Assembly: GCF_018100785.1 (NCBI RefSeq)
Contig: NZ_JAGJEC010000002.1
Location: 806,001-870,000 of the forward strand
Length of the DNA: 64,000 nt
Direction: 5' to 3'
Source of the DNA: Maribacter sp. MMG018
GTDB lineage: Bacteria; Bacteroidota; Bacteroidia; Flavobacteriales; Flavobacteriaceae
Numbering within the stretch: position 1 is the first letter of the stretch; each line of letters opens with the position of its first letter. Below are positions 1 through 8,206 of the stretch, one piece after another. The notes under the pieces were generated by a model that was given only the letters and a program-made list of their open reading frames with translations, was not told where the DNA came from and did not search any database. The translations under genes were made by a program, and so were the position numbers.

Positions 1-595
1 CTAGATCTTTGAGTACTTCGGCTGCATTATCCGTAATTTTCTTATAGCTTCTGTAGCCCCATCGAGTAATTACCGTTACGAACAAAAGCGCAATTATTAT
101 AGCAAACCATTGTATCGGTTCAGGTTTGACAAGAAAAACATTCTTATTGGATATAATTTTTGAAGATACGGGAACCACAATGAACATTAATAAAAAACTA
201 AAGGCTATGCCTATTTGCTGTAGTTTTAGAAGATGGTTTTTTTCTTTTGTATAGGTTATCAATGTTTCGCGATACGTACCTTTTAAAATATTAAGATTTT
301 TAATTTTTTTAAGGGACCGCAATACCAAGGTCGGCATTATTATAAGAAACCCTAAGGTAATGGCACCGCATAGCTGAAGATACCAGGTATCTAGCTTATA
401 AAAATTTAGGATAATAAAAAGGGCTATACTATAACAGACGATGGCGCCTATTGTTTCATAAGTGTTCAATGTTTTAAACTTGTTCCTGTACTTGTCCTGT
501 GTCATTTTAAGAATTATTTCGTTCGTTAGTTTTTCTTGTTTATTGAGCTGTTGGCTCAATTGGCTCCAAGCCGTTTGTAATTCGTTTAGTTCCAT
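1..595 (-). CDS. Membrane protein downstream of ECF sigma factor, partial (possible anti-sigma partner)
   Basis: The gene runs off the left edge; 198 codons are visible from an ATG at 595-593 with no stop. The first 40 residues are soluble and charged (start MELNELQTAW). Four hydrophobic segments follow at about residues 45-63, 72-92, 127-145 and 162-177, joined by basic loops. It begins 6 bp after the stop of the ECF sigma gene, so the two are almost certainly cotranscribed. I do not recognise a named domain. In Bacteroidetes a membrane protein directly after an ECF sigma gene is often its regulator, so an anti-sigma role is a reasonable inference, but nothing in the visible sequence proves it. 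Confidence 0.75.
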   Translation of the reverse strand, partial: MELNELQTAWSQLSQQLNKQEKLTNEIILKMTQDKYRNKFKTLNTYETIGAIVCYSIALFIILNFYKLDTWYLQLCGAITLGFLIIMPTLVLRSLKKIKNLNILKGTYRETLITYTKEKNHLLKLQQIGIAFSFLLMFIVVPVSSKIISNKNVFLVKPEPIQWFAIIIALLFVTVITRWGYRSYKKITDNAAEVLKDL

Positions 596-601
596 GATAT
601 A

Positions 602-1087
602 TTATTTTGTCATGTTTTTCTTTAGTTTCGTTTTAATACGAGAAATTTTTGTGCCCACATTAGATTCCGAAAGTCCTGTTATCTCTGCCATTTCCTTATA
701 ACTTTTACCTTCTAGAAGCAATAACATCAGCCCTTTTTCTAATGGATTTAGATATTGTATTTGTTGGTACAATAGTTTTAAGCGCTCTTCTAAAACATCA
801 TTTTTGGTCTCCGTCCTATTTAAAATTACGTCGGTAATGGGCACGGAATTGGAGTTCTTTTTTGATTTTTTTAATTGCGTAATAGCGGTATTCATGGCCA
901 CGCGATACATCCAAGTACTGATCTTTGATTCGTTTCTGAACGTATCAAAATATTTCCATAATTGATAGACCACCTCTTGAAACAAATCTTCTTGGTCCTC
1001 TTTGTTGTTCGTATAAATAGAGGTAACCTTGAACAACAATCCTTGGTGTTCCCTTATCAAATTAGCAAAAACCGTTTCTTTGCCCAT
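602..1087 (-). CDS. RNA polymerase ECF-type sigma factor (sigma-70 family)
   Basis: This 161-residue protein has the two-domain layout of ECF sigma factors. Region 2 lies at about residues 10-75 and includes DQEDLFQEVVYQLW (31-44) and STWMYRVAMNTA (57-68), the core-binding and -10 recognition helices. Region 4 lies at about 112-156 with the helix-turn-helix YKEMAEITGLSESNVGTKIS. There is no region 1 or 3. It would redirect RNA polymerase to a small regulon. The membrane protein 6 bp downstream is its likely cotranscribed partner. Length and motifs fit the family well; the regulon and inducing signal cannot be read from the sequence. Confidence 0.93.
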   Translation of the reverse strand: MGKETVFANLIREHQGLLFKVTSIYTNNKEDQEDLFQEVVYQLWKYFDTFRNESKISTWMYRVAMNTAITQLKKSKKNSNSVPITDVILNRTETKNDVLEERLKLLYQQIQYLNPLEKGLMLLLLEGKSYKEMAEITGLSESNVGTKISRIKTKLKKNMTK

Positions 1088-1223
1088 CTAGTAATATTCT
1101 TTTATAGGTAAGTATGACCAAGCTTGAAAAAATCACATGATTATAGATTTTTTTTCTTGAACGATTAAAAGATATGGCAAGACAACAAAATACTTGTGCT
1201 GCCGTTATTCATAAAAATAGTAC

Positions 1224-1361
1224 ATGCAGTTTTTAAATAAAGAGATAGAACAACTTACCAAGAAAAAAAAGTCTCCTTCTTTGGTGAAAAAAGAAATTTC
1301 CTGTGGCATTTTTCAAGATGTAGAAAATCTTCCTAAAAAAGAAACAGAGGCAGAAAGGTAA
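1224..1361 (+). CDS. Small hypothetical ORF, 45 residues
   Basis: An ATG-initiated ORF of 45 codons fills the gap between the sigma factor gene (divergent) and the amidohydrolase (convergent, 4 bp between stops). The product begins MQFLNKEIEQLTKKKK and ends KKETEAER; it is highly charged, lacks a signal sequence or membrane segment and has one Cys in an SCGIF stretch. An A-rich stretch precedes the start, as usual in this phylum. I recognise no family. Its snug fit into the gap favours a real gene, but chance cannot be excluded for an ORF this short. Confidence 0.4.
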   Translation: MQFLNKEIEQLTKKKKSPSLVKKEISCGIFQDVENLPKKETEAER

Positions 1362-1365
1362 TCGT

Positions 1366-2466
1366 TTATTCGAACAAAGACCTATCTAAACCGGGAACTA
1401 TATTCAAAGCATTTTTATAATAAACCTTTTTGAGTACCTCGTCTGGCAGGTTTAGACCATACATTGCCCAAAATGCATGGTACTTTTTATAGTAGGGAAA
1501 GTACTCATCATTGCTTTCCAAAACCCTAAAATAGGTAGGAAACTCTTCGGGTTTCCAACTGTCTTTTCCAAAAAGGATCCTGTCTTGGTATTTAATGAAA
1601 AATGCCCTTGCATTTTGTGGTTGCCTACCCAATTCCGCTATCACGGCGGCTATGCCAACATACATATTCGGCATCTCGTCTAAAAGTGTACCCAATTTGG
1701 CCAAATTATTGGCATACCATCCCATATGGGCATTTATAAACTTGGTCTTTGGATGTTTTTTAAAAACGTTGTGTTGTTCTTTTATAATCTGTTCCCAAGG
1801 TGCAGGGTCTGTATCGGTACGTTTTCTTCTTGGATGCGTTTTTAACTCTAACCACCTTTCATTGTCACTGTTCATATCTTCCCAAAAAGGCTTTGGATCT
1901 GCCGCATGTATAAGTACAGGAATTCCCAGTTCACCACATTTTGCCCATATAGGGTCTAAACGTGGGTCGTCTATGGCCAATCTATTGCCATTTATATCTT
2001 TGTTCCGTAACCCCAAACTTTTAAAAACTTTAAGCCCTTTAGCCCCGTTTTTAACATCTTCTTCTAGTTGAGCCGCCGCTTTTTTGCCCCAATCTGCCCC
2101 GTCGGCCCCTTCAAAATCTACATTGGCAAAAACGGCAAACCGGTTTGGGTAGCTCTTATTTATATTTTCTATCTTTTTTTTAAGACTGGCACCGGAACCT
2201 CCACTAAGATTGATCATAATGCCTTCGTTCAGGTTATCCATGTCGGCCAACAAACTTGTGAGCTTTTTCACGGACATATCCCTTTGATGGCTGTGTACAT
2301 CTATAAAAGGAAATTTAGCCCGTTTTATCTCTTTTCCCGGTACTACAAGGGTAGATTTAGGGTTGTATTCCTCAAAACTCATTTCTTGTGCACTCATAGC
2401 GAGCGATTGAAATAGGGTAATTACAATAAAGAAATAAATTTCTTTGGTAAAGTTTGTTTTAGTCAT
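1366..2466 (-). CDS. Secreted amidohydrolase family (amidohydrolase_2-type) metal-dependent hydrolase
   Basis: The 366-residue product starts at the ATG at 2466, which overlaps the end of the upstream gene by 8 bp and gives a clear signal peptide (hydrophobic 10-22, ending near SAQ). A longer reading from 2547 would run deep into the upstream gene and is unlikely. The mature part is a TIM-barrel amidohydrolase: HxH at H58/H60 (FIDVHSH), a Lys-rich strand at 145-149 (LKVFK), H187 (VLIHAAD), H247 (INAHMGW) and D302 (FGKDSW) are the expected metal and catalytic ligands. The substrate is unknown. Last gene of an operon with xdhC and mocA-like genes, but its export suggests a separate periplasmic role. 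Confidence 0.85.
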   Translation of the reverse strand: MTKTNFTKEIYFFIVITLFQSLAMSAQEMSFEEYNPKSTLVVPGKEIKRAKFPFIDVHSHQRDMSVKKLTSLLADMDNLNEGIMINLSGGSGASLKKKIENINKSYPNRFAVFANVDFEGADGADWGKKAAAQLEEDVKNGAKGLKVFKSLGLRNKDINGNRLAIDDPRLDPIWAKCGELGIPVLIHAADPKPFWEDMNSDNERWLELKTHPRRKRTDTDPAPWEQIIKEQHNVFKKHPKTKFINAHMGWYANNLAKLGTLLDEMPNMYVGIAAVIAELGRQPQNARAFFIKYQDRILFGKDSWKPEEFPTYFRVLESNDEYFPYYKKYHAFWAMYGLNLPDEVLKKVYYKNALNIVPGLDRSLFE

Positions 2467-3088
2467 GCAGTGGTTTGTTATGGTTTTGTTTATATATGGT
2501 TTTATATTCCTCAAAGGTGTCAATGTCCGCGACCATGTTACCCGCATCCAATGTTAATACCTCTTTTTTGTATTTAACAAGTACATTTCTTGCTCCGAAA
2601 TCTGATTCTAATTTACACAATTCTTTAAGTATGGACCGATGGAAAATTGCAGGTACTCCGGCTTTGTTTTCGTATGCACTGGCAACTATCAAATTATTGC
2701 CCAGGTTAAATTCATCAATTAACTTGTTATAATAATTTACGGTAAACAGCGGTTGATCGGCCAAACAGATCAAAACACCCTCTATTTGTATATTCAAGTT
2801 CAAAATATAGCGTACTCCAAAAGCGATACTACTGCCCAATCCGCTCGCCCAATCAGGATTCTCTATAACATCGCACTCAAGGGCCTTAAAGCCGATTTTA
2901 TCGATAATAGTGGAAGCATTACCGCCCAACACTGCAACAGAAATACCTCCGGCACTTTGTTTAACCGTACTAATTGTATGTTCCAATAAAGTTTTTCCTT
3001 TCCAGGGCAATAGTTGTTTTATCCCATTCATTCTTCGGGATTCGCCTGCGGCCATTATTAAAACAGCTATGTTTTTAGACCTGTTCAA
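2459..3088 (-). CDS. MocA-like nucleotidyltransferase (probable molybdenum cofactor cytidylyltransferase)
   Basis: This 209-residue protein has the nucleotide-binding signature MAAGESRRM at residues 12-20 with K24 in the following GIKQLLPW, typical of the MobA/MocA nucleotidyltransferase fold; CLADQPL near 108 matches the metal-binding DxP-type motif of this family. MocA enzymes attach CMP to molybdopterin for molybdenum hydroxylases. The reading uses a TTG start at 3088-3086 that overlaps the xdhC stop (TTGA). The next ATG would begin at residue 12 and delete the first beta strand, so TTG is preferred. Translational coupling to XdhC fits a shared role in maturing a molybdo-enzyme. MobA-like GTP use cannot be excluded. 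Confidence 0.82.
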   Translation of the reverse strand: MNRSKNIAVLIMAAGESRRMNGIKQLLPWKGKTLLEHTISTVKQSAGGISVAVLGGNASTIIDKIGFKALECDVIENPDWASGLGSSIAFGVRYILNLNIQIEGVLICLADQPLFTVNYYNKLIDEFNLGNNLIVASAYENKAGVPAIFHRSILKELCKLESDFGARNVLVKYKKEVLTLDAGNMVADIDTFEEYKTIYKQNHNKPLHD

Positions 3089-4095
3089 TTATGTATGCCC
3101 TCTTTTTTGTCTTTCAACATCATGGGTTGTTGTTTGCGAATTACGGCCAATATTTCAGAAAGTATGGCTATAGCGATTTCTTCAGGGGCTTCCGCACCGA
3201 TATTTAATCCTGCCGGACCGTTTATTCTATCAAAAAAATCGAAATCATCTTCTGGATACAGCTCAATATATTCCCCGAACAATTTCTCTCTTCTGTTTAC
3301 GGGCCCCAACAGGCCAAAATACATGGGATTACAATTTTTAAGGATACGCAGGTATTTTAGGTCTTTTACATAACTATGGGTCATCAAAATCAATGCCGTT
3401 TGGTCATCAATTTCAGCAATAGGCAGGTCATTTGGTTCTACGTTCCAAAATTCGTCCACTCCCTCAAAATCATCTATTGTTTTACCTTCGGCGGGCACCG
3501 TGCTCACCATTACCTCCCAGCCCATTTCAAGTGCTAGTTTAGATAGTTTTACAGCATCGTGTTCCCCTCCTATTATAACCAATCTATAACAAGGTTGCAA
3601 TACTTGTTCAAAAACAGGAGTAGCTTCTTTTTTGGGTAGATTACCGTTTAGTGAAATCCATTCTTTATCAAAAAGAAAACGGGAGCCAATCCCCTCATGT
3701 TCTCCGTATTCCTTATGAAACCCCGATGCTATTTTAAAGGGTTTTCTTTGGTCTATGCATTTTTCGAAACCGTTTAGTATATCGGTATTGGGGAAAAAGG
3801 GCTCTATAAGAATGTAAAGGATACCCTCGCAGCCTAACCTAAACCGTCCATCGTATGTCATAATTTTAGGCTTGCCAGTTTTAAAAACACTAGATGCCTG
3901 AAATAGAATTTCTTTTTCTACACACCCCCCACTGACGGCGCCTATCATTTCACCATTTTCCGATATCAACATGCGAACCCCTGGTCTCCTATAAGAAGAT
4001 CCGTCCAAGGCAACTACTGTGGCCAGAACCGTTTTAATACCATTTTCCCTAAAGAAAAAATAGGTTTTAAATATTTTTTTTAACTCATGCGTCAT
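3085..4095 (-). CDS. XdhC/CoxI family molybdenum hydroxylase maturation factor
   Basis: The product has two XdhC parts: an N-terminal domain with DGSSYRRPGVRM and SGGCVEKEI, and a C-terminal Rossmann domain beginning LVIIGGEHDAVKL, ending in the GAEAPEEIAIAILSEI helix. XdhC binds and protects the molybdenum cofactor and helps sulfurate it before insertion into xanthine dehydrogenase-like enzymes. I chose the ATG at 4095 (MTHELKK), which gives 336 residues and matches where the conserved region begins; an in-frame start at 4155 would add 20 unconserved-looking residues. No catalytic molybdo-enzyme subunit is present in the window, so the client must be encoded elsewhere. Confidence 0.9.
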   Translation of the reverse strand: MTHELKKIFKTYFFFRENGIKTVLATVVALDGSSYRRPGVRMLISENGEMIGAVSGGCVEKEILFQASSVFKTGKPKIMTYDGRFRLGCEGILYILIEPFFPNTDILNGFEKCIDQRKPFKIASGFHKEYGEHEGIGSRFLFDKEWISLNGNLPKKEATPVFEQVLQPCYRLVIIGGEHDAVKLSKLALEMGWEVMVSTVPAEGKTIDDFEGVDEFWNVEPNDLPIAEIDDQTALILMTHSYVKDLKYLRILKNCNPMYFGLLGPVNRREKLFGEYIELYPEDDFDFFDRINGPAGLNIGAEAPEEIAIAILSEILAVIRKQQPMMLKDKKEGIHN

Positions 4096-4260
4096 TAAGT
4101 GCGAATGATGTGTAATTTTGTTTTCCGAATATTGGAAATTACCTATTCCAACCAATTTTATAAAGGGATTTCCTGTTCTTTAACATTGTTTAACATATTT
4201 TTTTTAATTACTAATAATTTCTAAGCAGAAAGTCCGTTTTGCTTGTTGAACTCAAATTGT

Positions 4261-5358
4261 ATGATTATGAAATTGTTCTTTAAAACCTTTGGTTTTCTTT
4301 TGTTTATCTCTTTATTCGTTTCTTGCGGAAATGCGGACGACGATGTTGATTTTGACCTAAATTTCGGAGATGGTCTTGGCAAGGGAACGGAGGTTGATGA
4401 CTGCCTGGGATTGGAAGAAGGTGAATTGGTACTTTCTATACAAGAGCAGTACACCACATTACCAGGAAAAGTATCTATATTCTTTAAAGTATCGGACACA
4501 AACGGGAATCCTGTACCCGGATTAACCGCAGACCAGTTTACGATTTATGAGCAAGGTAGAAACGATGAATGTTTCAATACTATTTCTACTTCTGAATCTT
4601 ACGCCCGTATATCTCCCAATTCACAAATATTCAACAACAACACCCTTTTGGTATTGGATTTAAGTAATAGTGTGTTGGAAAGCGGTTTGGACGAACTAAA
4701 ACTGGCAAGTACAAGTTTTGTGAACAACGTGATGCCCGCTACATCGCAAGATTCTTTTCAAATGGCCATTTATTGGTTCGACGGAGAAGATGAACTTCAC
4801 CTTTTAAACGAATTAACTTCTTCAAAAGAAGAATTAATCGCTTCTATTGATGGAATTACCGATGATATTAGTACCGATTTGTCTACCGATTTATATGGTG
4901 CGGTCATTAAGTCTACCGACATTGCTACCGATTTAATAAAAGAGACTACGTCGGGTGGTAATATCGGAGCCGCTTCGGTCGTAATTTTTACGGACGGTAC
5001 CGATCAGGCATCTAGGTATACGAAAGATGCGGCACTGAAAAAGGTAAACGAGGCCAATGCGAATATTTCATTCTTTAGTATAGGTCTTGGTAGTGAAATT
5101 GATACGGAAGTGTTGACAGAAATAGGAAAAACCTCAAGTGTATTCGCTACCAATAAAGATGAATTGGAGGATACCTTTAACGAGATATCGGAAAAAGTAT
5201 CTGAGCGAGCCAACAGTTTTTACCTTTTTGAATACTGTAGTCCAAAACGTGACGGAAGTGGAGAGAACAATCTTGCCATAGAGGTAAACACCGGCACCAA
5301 ACAAGGGGCTGTGCAAACCAAATTTAATGCGGACGGATTTACCGGCGGTTGCGAGTAA
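4261..5358 (+). CDS. VWA-domain lipoprotein
   Basis: From the ATG at 4261 the product is 365 residues with a hydrophobic signal and a lipobox ending SLFVSC (C22). An upstream in-frame TTG (4243) and a second ATG (4267) are possible starts; both keep the lipobox. After an acidic linker (25-55) comes a small beta-rich region and then a von Willebrand factor A domain from about 127 to 325. The MIDAS motif DLSNS is complete at D133/S135/S137, and FTDGTD at 243-248 supplies the later metal ligand. VWA domains bind protein partners through a metal ion. Monocistronic, with its own terminator; partner unknown. Confidence 0.85.
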   Translation: MIMKLFFKTFGFLLFISLFVSCGNADDDVDFDLNFGDGLGKGTEVDDCLGLEEGELVLSIQEQYTTLPGKVSIFFKVSDTNGNPVPGLTADQFTIYEQGRNDECFNTISTSESYARISPNSQIFNNNTLLVLDLSNSVLESGLDELKLASTSFVNNVMPATSQDSFQMAIYWFDGEDELHLLNELTSSKEELIASIDGITDDISTDLSTDLYGAVIKSTDIATDLIKETTSGGNIGAASVVIFTDGTDQASRYTKDAALKKVNEANANISFFSIGLGSEIDTEVLTEIGKTSSVFATNKDELEDTFNEISEKVSERANSFYLFEYCSPKRDGSGENNLAIEVNTGTKQGAVQTKFNADGFTGGCE

Positions 5359-5377
5359 TTATAGTTTAAAGATTAGG

Positions 5378-5405
5378 AAGGGCGGTTTTAACCGCCCTTT
5401 TTTTA
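5378..5405 (+). terminator. Rho-independent terminator after the VWA lipoprotein gene
   Basis: A near-perfect GC-rich hairpin, AAGGGCGGTT / AACCGCCCTT with a 2-nt spacer (or 8-bp stem with TTTTAA loop), is followed by a run of T. It lies 20 bp after the stop codon. Confidence 0.9.
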
Positions 5406-5558
5406 TGTCTTTTTTTTAAATATAAAAAACTGAAAAACAACTTTTTAAGAGGCTTTTACTTACTAATTGGGCAATCCCCTCATTTAGAAAACATCTATAT
5501 TTTAGTTTATTCCGTAAATGTTACTGTAACACTAATATAAATTTTAAAGAATATTCAA

Positions 5559-6386
5559 ATGAGAAAATTATCAGTAGTTGGTGTACTTTCTTTGGCACTT
5601 TTAACCTCTTGCGTTTCTAAAAAGAAATATGTCGCTTTAGAAGACAGCCTTTCTCAAACCCAGAGTAGGTTAACAAAAACCCAAGTGGAAAAAGAAGAAT
5701 TAGAAGCTAAATTTGCCAAGATAGAAGCTCGGGTGCAAGAGTATAATTCGAAGATAAATTCGCTTAAAGAAATGAACGATAGCCAATTTACATCTGTAGA
5801 CGATGTTGCGGTCATGAGCAATAATACCAAGGCAAAAATGAGAAAGACCTTGCAAAATGTTGATCCCGCTAAATTGGCAGGCGCAAAAACGTTGCAAGAT
5901 TCAATGAACTTGGCCGTTTCCTATAAATTAAAACAATCCATATCGGATGATAACGAAGATGTAGATGTTAGCATAGACAAAACGGTAGTTATGATCAATA
6001 TTTCAGATGAGCTATTGTTCAATACCGCTAGTTACAGGGTTAGTAGTAAAGCAGAGAATATTCTAAAAAAGCTGGCAGAAGTGATAAAATCAGAACCTAG
6101 TATGGAAGTTATGGTAGAGGGCCATACAGATTCTAGAACTATTAATACACCCGTGATTGCCGATAACTGGGACCTAAGTGTAAAAAGAGCCACTTCTATA
6201 GTAAGGGAATTGCAAAATAAGTATGGAGTTGATCCAAAACAATTGATCGCTGCCGGTAGAAGTAGCTACCTTCCATTGGTAGAAAACGACACGAAAGAGA
6301 ATATGGCCAAGAATAGAAGAACAAGAATTGTTATTCTTCCGAATTTAGATAAATTCTTTGCCTTATTGGATGCAGAGAGCCTATAA
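5559..6386 (+). CDS. OmpA-family peptidoglycan-binding lipoprotein
   Basis: This 275-residue protein has a signal and lipobox (LLTSC, C18), a coiled-coil-like stretch rich in Glu, Lys and Gln at about 25-72, and a C-terminal OmpA domain at about 145-262. The OmpA motifs are readable: VEGHTDSRT (186-194), NWDLSVKRA (203-211) and NRRTRIVI (252-259), which include the residues that bind diaminopimelate in peptidoglycan. It probably tethers the outer membrane to the cell wall. It stands alone between two terminators, so it is likely expressed as a single-gene unit. Confidence 0.93.
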   Translation: MRKLSVVGVLSLALLTSCVSKKKYVALEDSLSQTQSRLTKTQVEKEELEAKFAKIEARVQEYNSKINSLKEMNDSQFTSVDDVAVMSNNTKAKMRKTLQNVDPAKLAGAKTLQDSMNLAVSYKLKQSISDDNEDVDVSIDKTVVMINISDELLFNTASYRVSSKAENILKKLAEVIKSEPSMEVMVEGHTDSRTINTPVIADNWDLSVKRATSIVRELQNKYGVDPKQLIAAGRSSYLPLVENDTKENMAKNRRTRIVILPNLDKFFALLDAESL

Positions 6387-6409
6387 AGGATAAATCCATT
6401 ATAAAATTA

Positions 6410-6439
6410 AAAAGGGAAGCTAAAATGCTTCCCTTTTTT
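6410..6439 (+). terminator. Rho-independent terminator after the OmpA lipoprotein gene
   Basis: The stem AAAAGGGAAGC / GCTTCCCTTTT encloses a 6-nt loop (TAAAAT) and runs into TTTTTT. It lies 23 bp after the stop codon. Confidence 0.88.
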
Positions 6440-6466
6440 GTTTTCGTTCAAAAAGTAGGGTTTTTG

Positions 6467-6478
6467 CAACTATAGTTG
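6467..6478. promoter_or_regulatory. Perfect 12-bp palindrome CAACTATAGTTG
   Basis: A complete palindrome sits about 90 bp upstream of the 55-residue membrane protein gene and just after the OmpA terminator. The location is right for an operator, but no regulator is implied by neighbours and there is only one copy noticed in the window. Confidence 0.25.
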
Positions 6479-6564
6479 TTCTATAAGTATAATACCCTCA
6501 AAACCTTACTTAACTAACCACATCCTAAAAGCTATGAAGATGTTTAATGTAGAAAGAAAAAATC

Positions 6565-6732
6565 ATGGATGTATACAAAGAAATCCTTCAAAAAAGTGCC
6601 CTTGGCCTATTGGCCCCGCCGATTAAAAGTTTGGTGTTACTCCTATTCATAGGTATTGTAACCATGCTTATGACTATGCTTGTTCTATTATTGAAATATG
6701 GCCTTTATGCCAATATTAGATTCGGGTATTAA
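6565..6732 (+). CDS. Small single-pass membrane protein, 55 residues
   Basis: An ATG ORF encodes 55 residues starting MDVYKEILQKSALGLL. A strongly hydrophobic segment of about 24 residues (about 21-43, with IVTMLMTMLVLLLK) is followed by a short tail KYGLYANIRFGY. The amphipathic start plus one transmembrane helix is typical of genuine small membrane proteins rather than random ORFs. It occupies the gap between the OmpA terminator and the convergent carboxypeptidase gene, ending 7 bp from that gene's stop. I recognise no family. Confidence 0.6.
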   Translation: MDVYKEILQKSALGLLAPPIKSLVLLLFIGIVTMLMTMLVLLLKYGLYANIRFGY

Positions 6733-6739
6733 AATGGGA

Positions 6740-8206
6740 TTACCTGTAGATCATCGCATTTGGAACACTTATTATTTCTGAATTTAAATCGACAAGAAAT
6801 CCATTAATAACGGCATACCTAACTCCTTCTTTGTTCTCCAAGAAAAAAGTGGGGTTGATACCTGGTTGTAACCTAAGTTCTGGAACCTCGTATTTTTGGC
6901 TGATTACATGCAAAGGAAACGGGGCGTTCAAAGCCTTTCTGGGAATAGATGCCACCCTTATATAGCCATACCCTTCCTTAAGAAGTTTCTTTGCATCCAG
7001 TTGTTTTGCTTCTTCTAGGTTTTTTATAACCGTAGGATATACTTTTGCAGCTTTAATCGTATAATCTTTGGCATCCAATGTTTTGTATCCGTAATATGTG
7101 GATAGGTCTCCTTGGTCCCATATGCGGCTACTGTACCAAAAACTCTTATGGTCTTCGTAATCCACCTCTACCTGATTTATACCAAGGTCTATAATATATT
7201 TTTTACCTAACAGGTCATAGTTGGCCCCGGTAATCTTTAGATCGAAAAGCATTCGGTTGTTCTCAGGAATTTTGTCGTACTCAGAAATGTCTATTTCTTT
7301 ATAGTTCTGTTTTGCTATGGTATAGATAGCAGACAAGATAGAAACATAGTTGAGCTTTCTTATTTCTTGTTTCTCAATATCATCCGGGTATCCTCCAGAT
7401 TCTATAAGTATGGCACTGGTACCCCATTTTTGAATATTGTCGCCAAAGGCCCTAGGCTCAAAGTCATCATTGTACCTTCCTACTTGGCCAGGTGCATATT
7501 TTTGAATAATATTATTCATGAACACAATTATCTTCATGGCATTGCCACGAACTTCGTTGATCTCTTTTTCGTAATTATAAGCGGGTGCCAAATACGAAAT
7601 AGTCGCAGGTTTTTCTGTACGTTCGGCATTGTAATACGTACTTTGATCATGCAGGTTAAACCCAAAATCAGCTTCAAGGCTATCACGAACTCGCTTTAAT
7701 GTTTGCCCTTCGGGAGATTGTAAACGTAAGGCATCCCTATTAATATCAATACCAAGAATATTGCGTCTTTGATATAGTTCTGCCCCATCCGGATTTAACA
7801 TAGGAAGAAAATGAATGGTCAAGTTTTTAAGGATAGCCTCTTTTTCTTCTGTAAAATCAGGACTATCCAAAAAATTAAGAATATCAAAAATGGCCTGTGT
7901 GGCAGTAGGCTCGTCTCCGTGCATCTGAGACCATAAAAAAACATCGGTATCACCAGAGCCAATACTTATAAGATTCAAGCTTCTGCCCTCTATAGAAGTT
8001 CCCACCTTATTTACCTTAAACTTGGCATTATTTTTATATGATGCTATCAACGGTTCAATATCCGCATGTTTTATACGCCTTTTGTTCAATGTTGGCTCTT
8101 TATATGATTCATAAGTTTCATATAATTGCGTGGTAATATTCGTTTCTTGTCCGTTTGCTATGAACAGAGAACAACATGTTATCAGTGCTATGTAGATATT
8201 TTTCAT
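6740..8206 (-). CDS. M14 family zinc carboxypeptidase, secreted
   Basis: The 488-residue product has a signal peptide (cleavage near NGQ, residue 20) and an M14 peptidase domain at about 60-290. Zinc ligands H96 and E99 lie in MHGDEPT, the third His is H186 in NLHDQ, the substrate-binding NPDG is at 138-141 with INRD at 155-158, and the catalytic Glu is E269 in ILIESGG. A C-terminal region of about 190 residues may be beta-rich and substrate-selecting. Its start overlaps the amidase gene stop by 4 bp (ATGA), and the third gene upstream is also envelope-related, so the target could be cell-wall peptides; general peptide scavenging is the alternative. Confidence 0.92.
   Translation of the reverse strand: MKNIYIALITCCSLFIANGQETNITTQLYETYESYKEPTLNKRRIKHADIEPLIASYKNNAKFKVNKVGTSIEGRSLNLISIGSGDTDVFLWSQMHGDEPTATQAIFDILNFLDSPDFTEEKEAILKNLTIHFLPMLNPDGAELYQRRNILGIDINRDALRLQSPEGQTLKRVRDSLEADFGFNLHDQSTYYNAERTEKPATISYLAPAYNYEKEINEVRGNAMKIIVFMNNIIQKYAPGQVGRYNDDFEPRAFGDNIQKWGTSAILIESGGYPDDIEKQEIRKLNYVSILSAIYTIAKQNYKEIDISEYDKIPENNRMLFDLKITGANYDLLGKKYIIDLGINQVEVDYEDHKSFWYSSRIWDQGDLSTYYGYKTLDAKDYTIKAAKVYPTVIKNLEEAKQLDAKKLLKEGYGYIRVASIPRKALNAPFPLHVISQKYEVPELRLQPGINPTFFLENKEGVRYAVINGFLVDLNSEIISVPNAMIYR

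Noticed and set aside
1595-2071. 158-residue open frame on the plus strand antisense to the amidohydrolase gene
   Set aside because: The opposite strand encodes a full enzyme with all metal ligands; the antisense frame has no recognisable domain.
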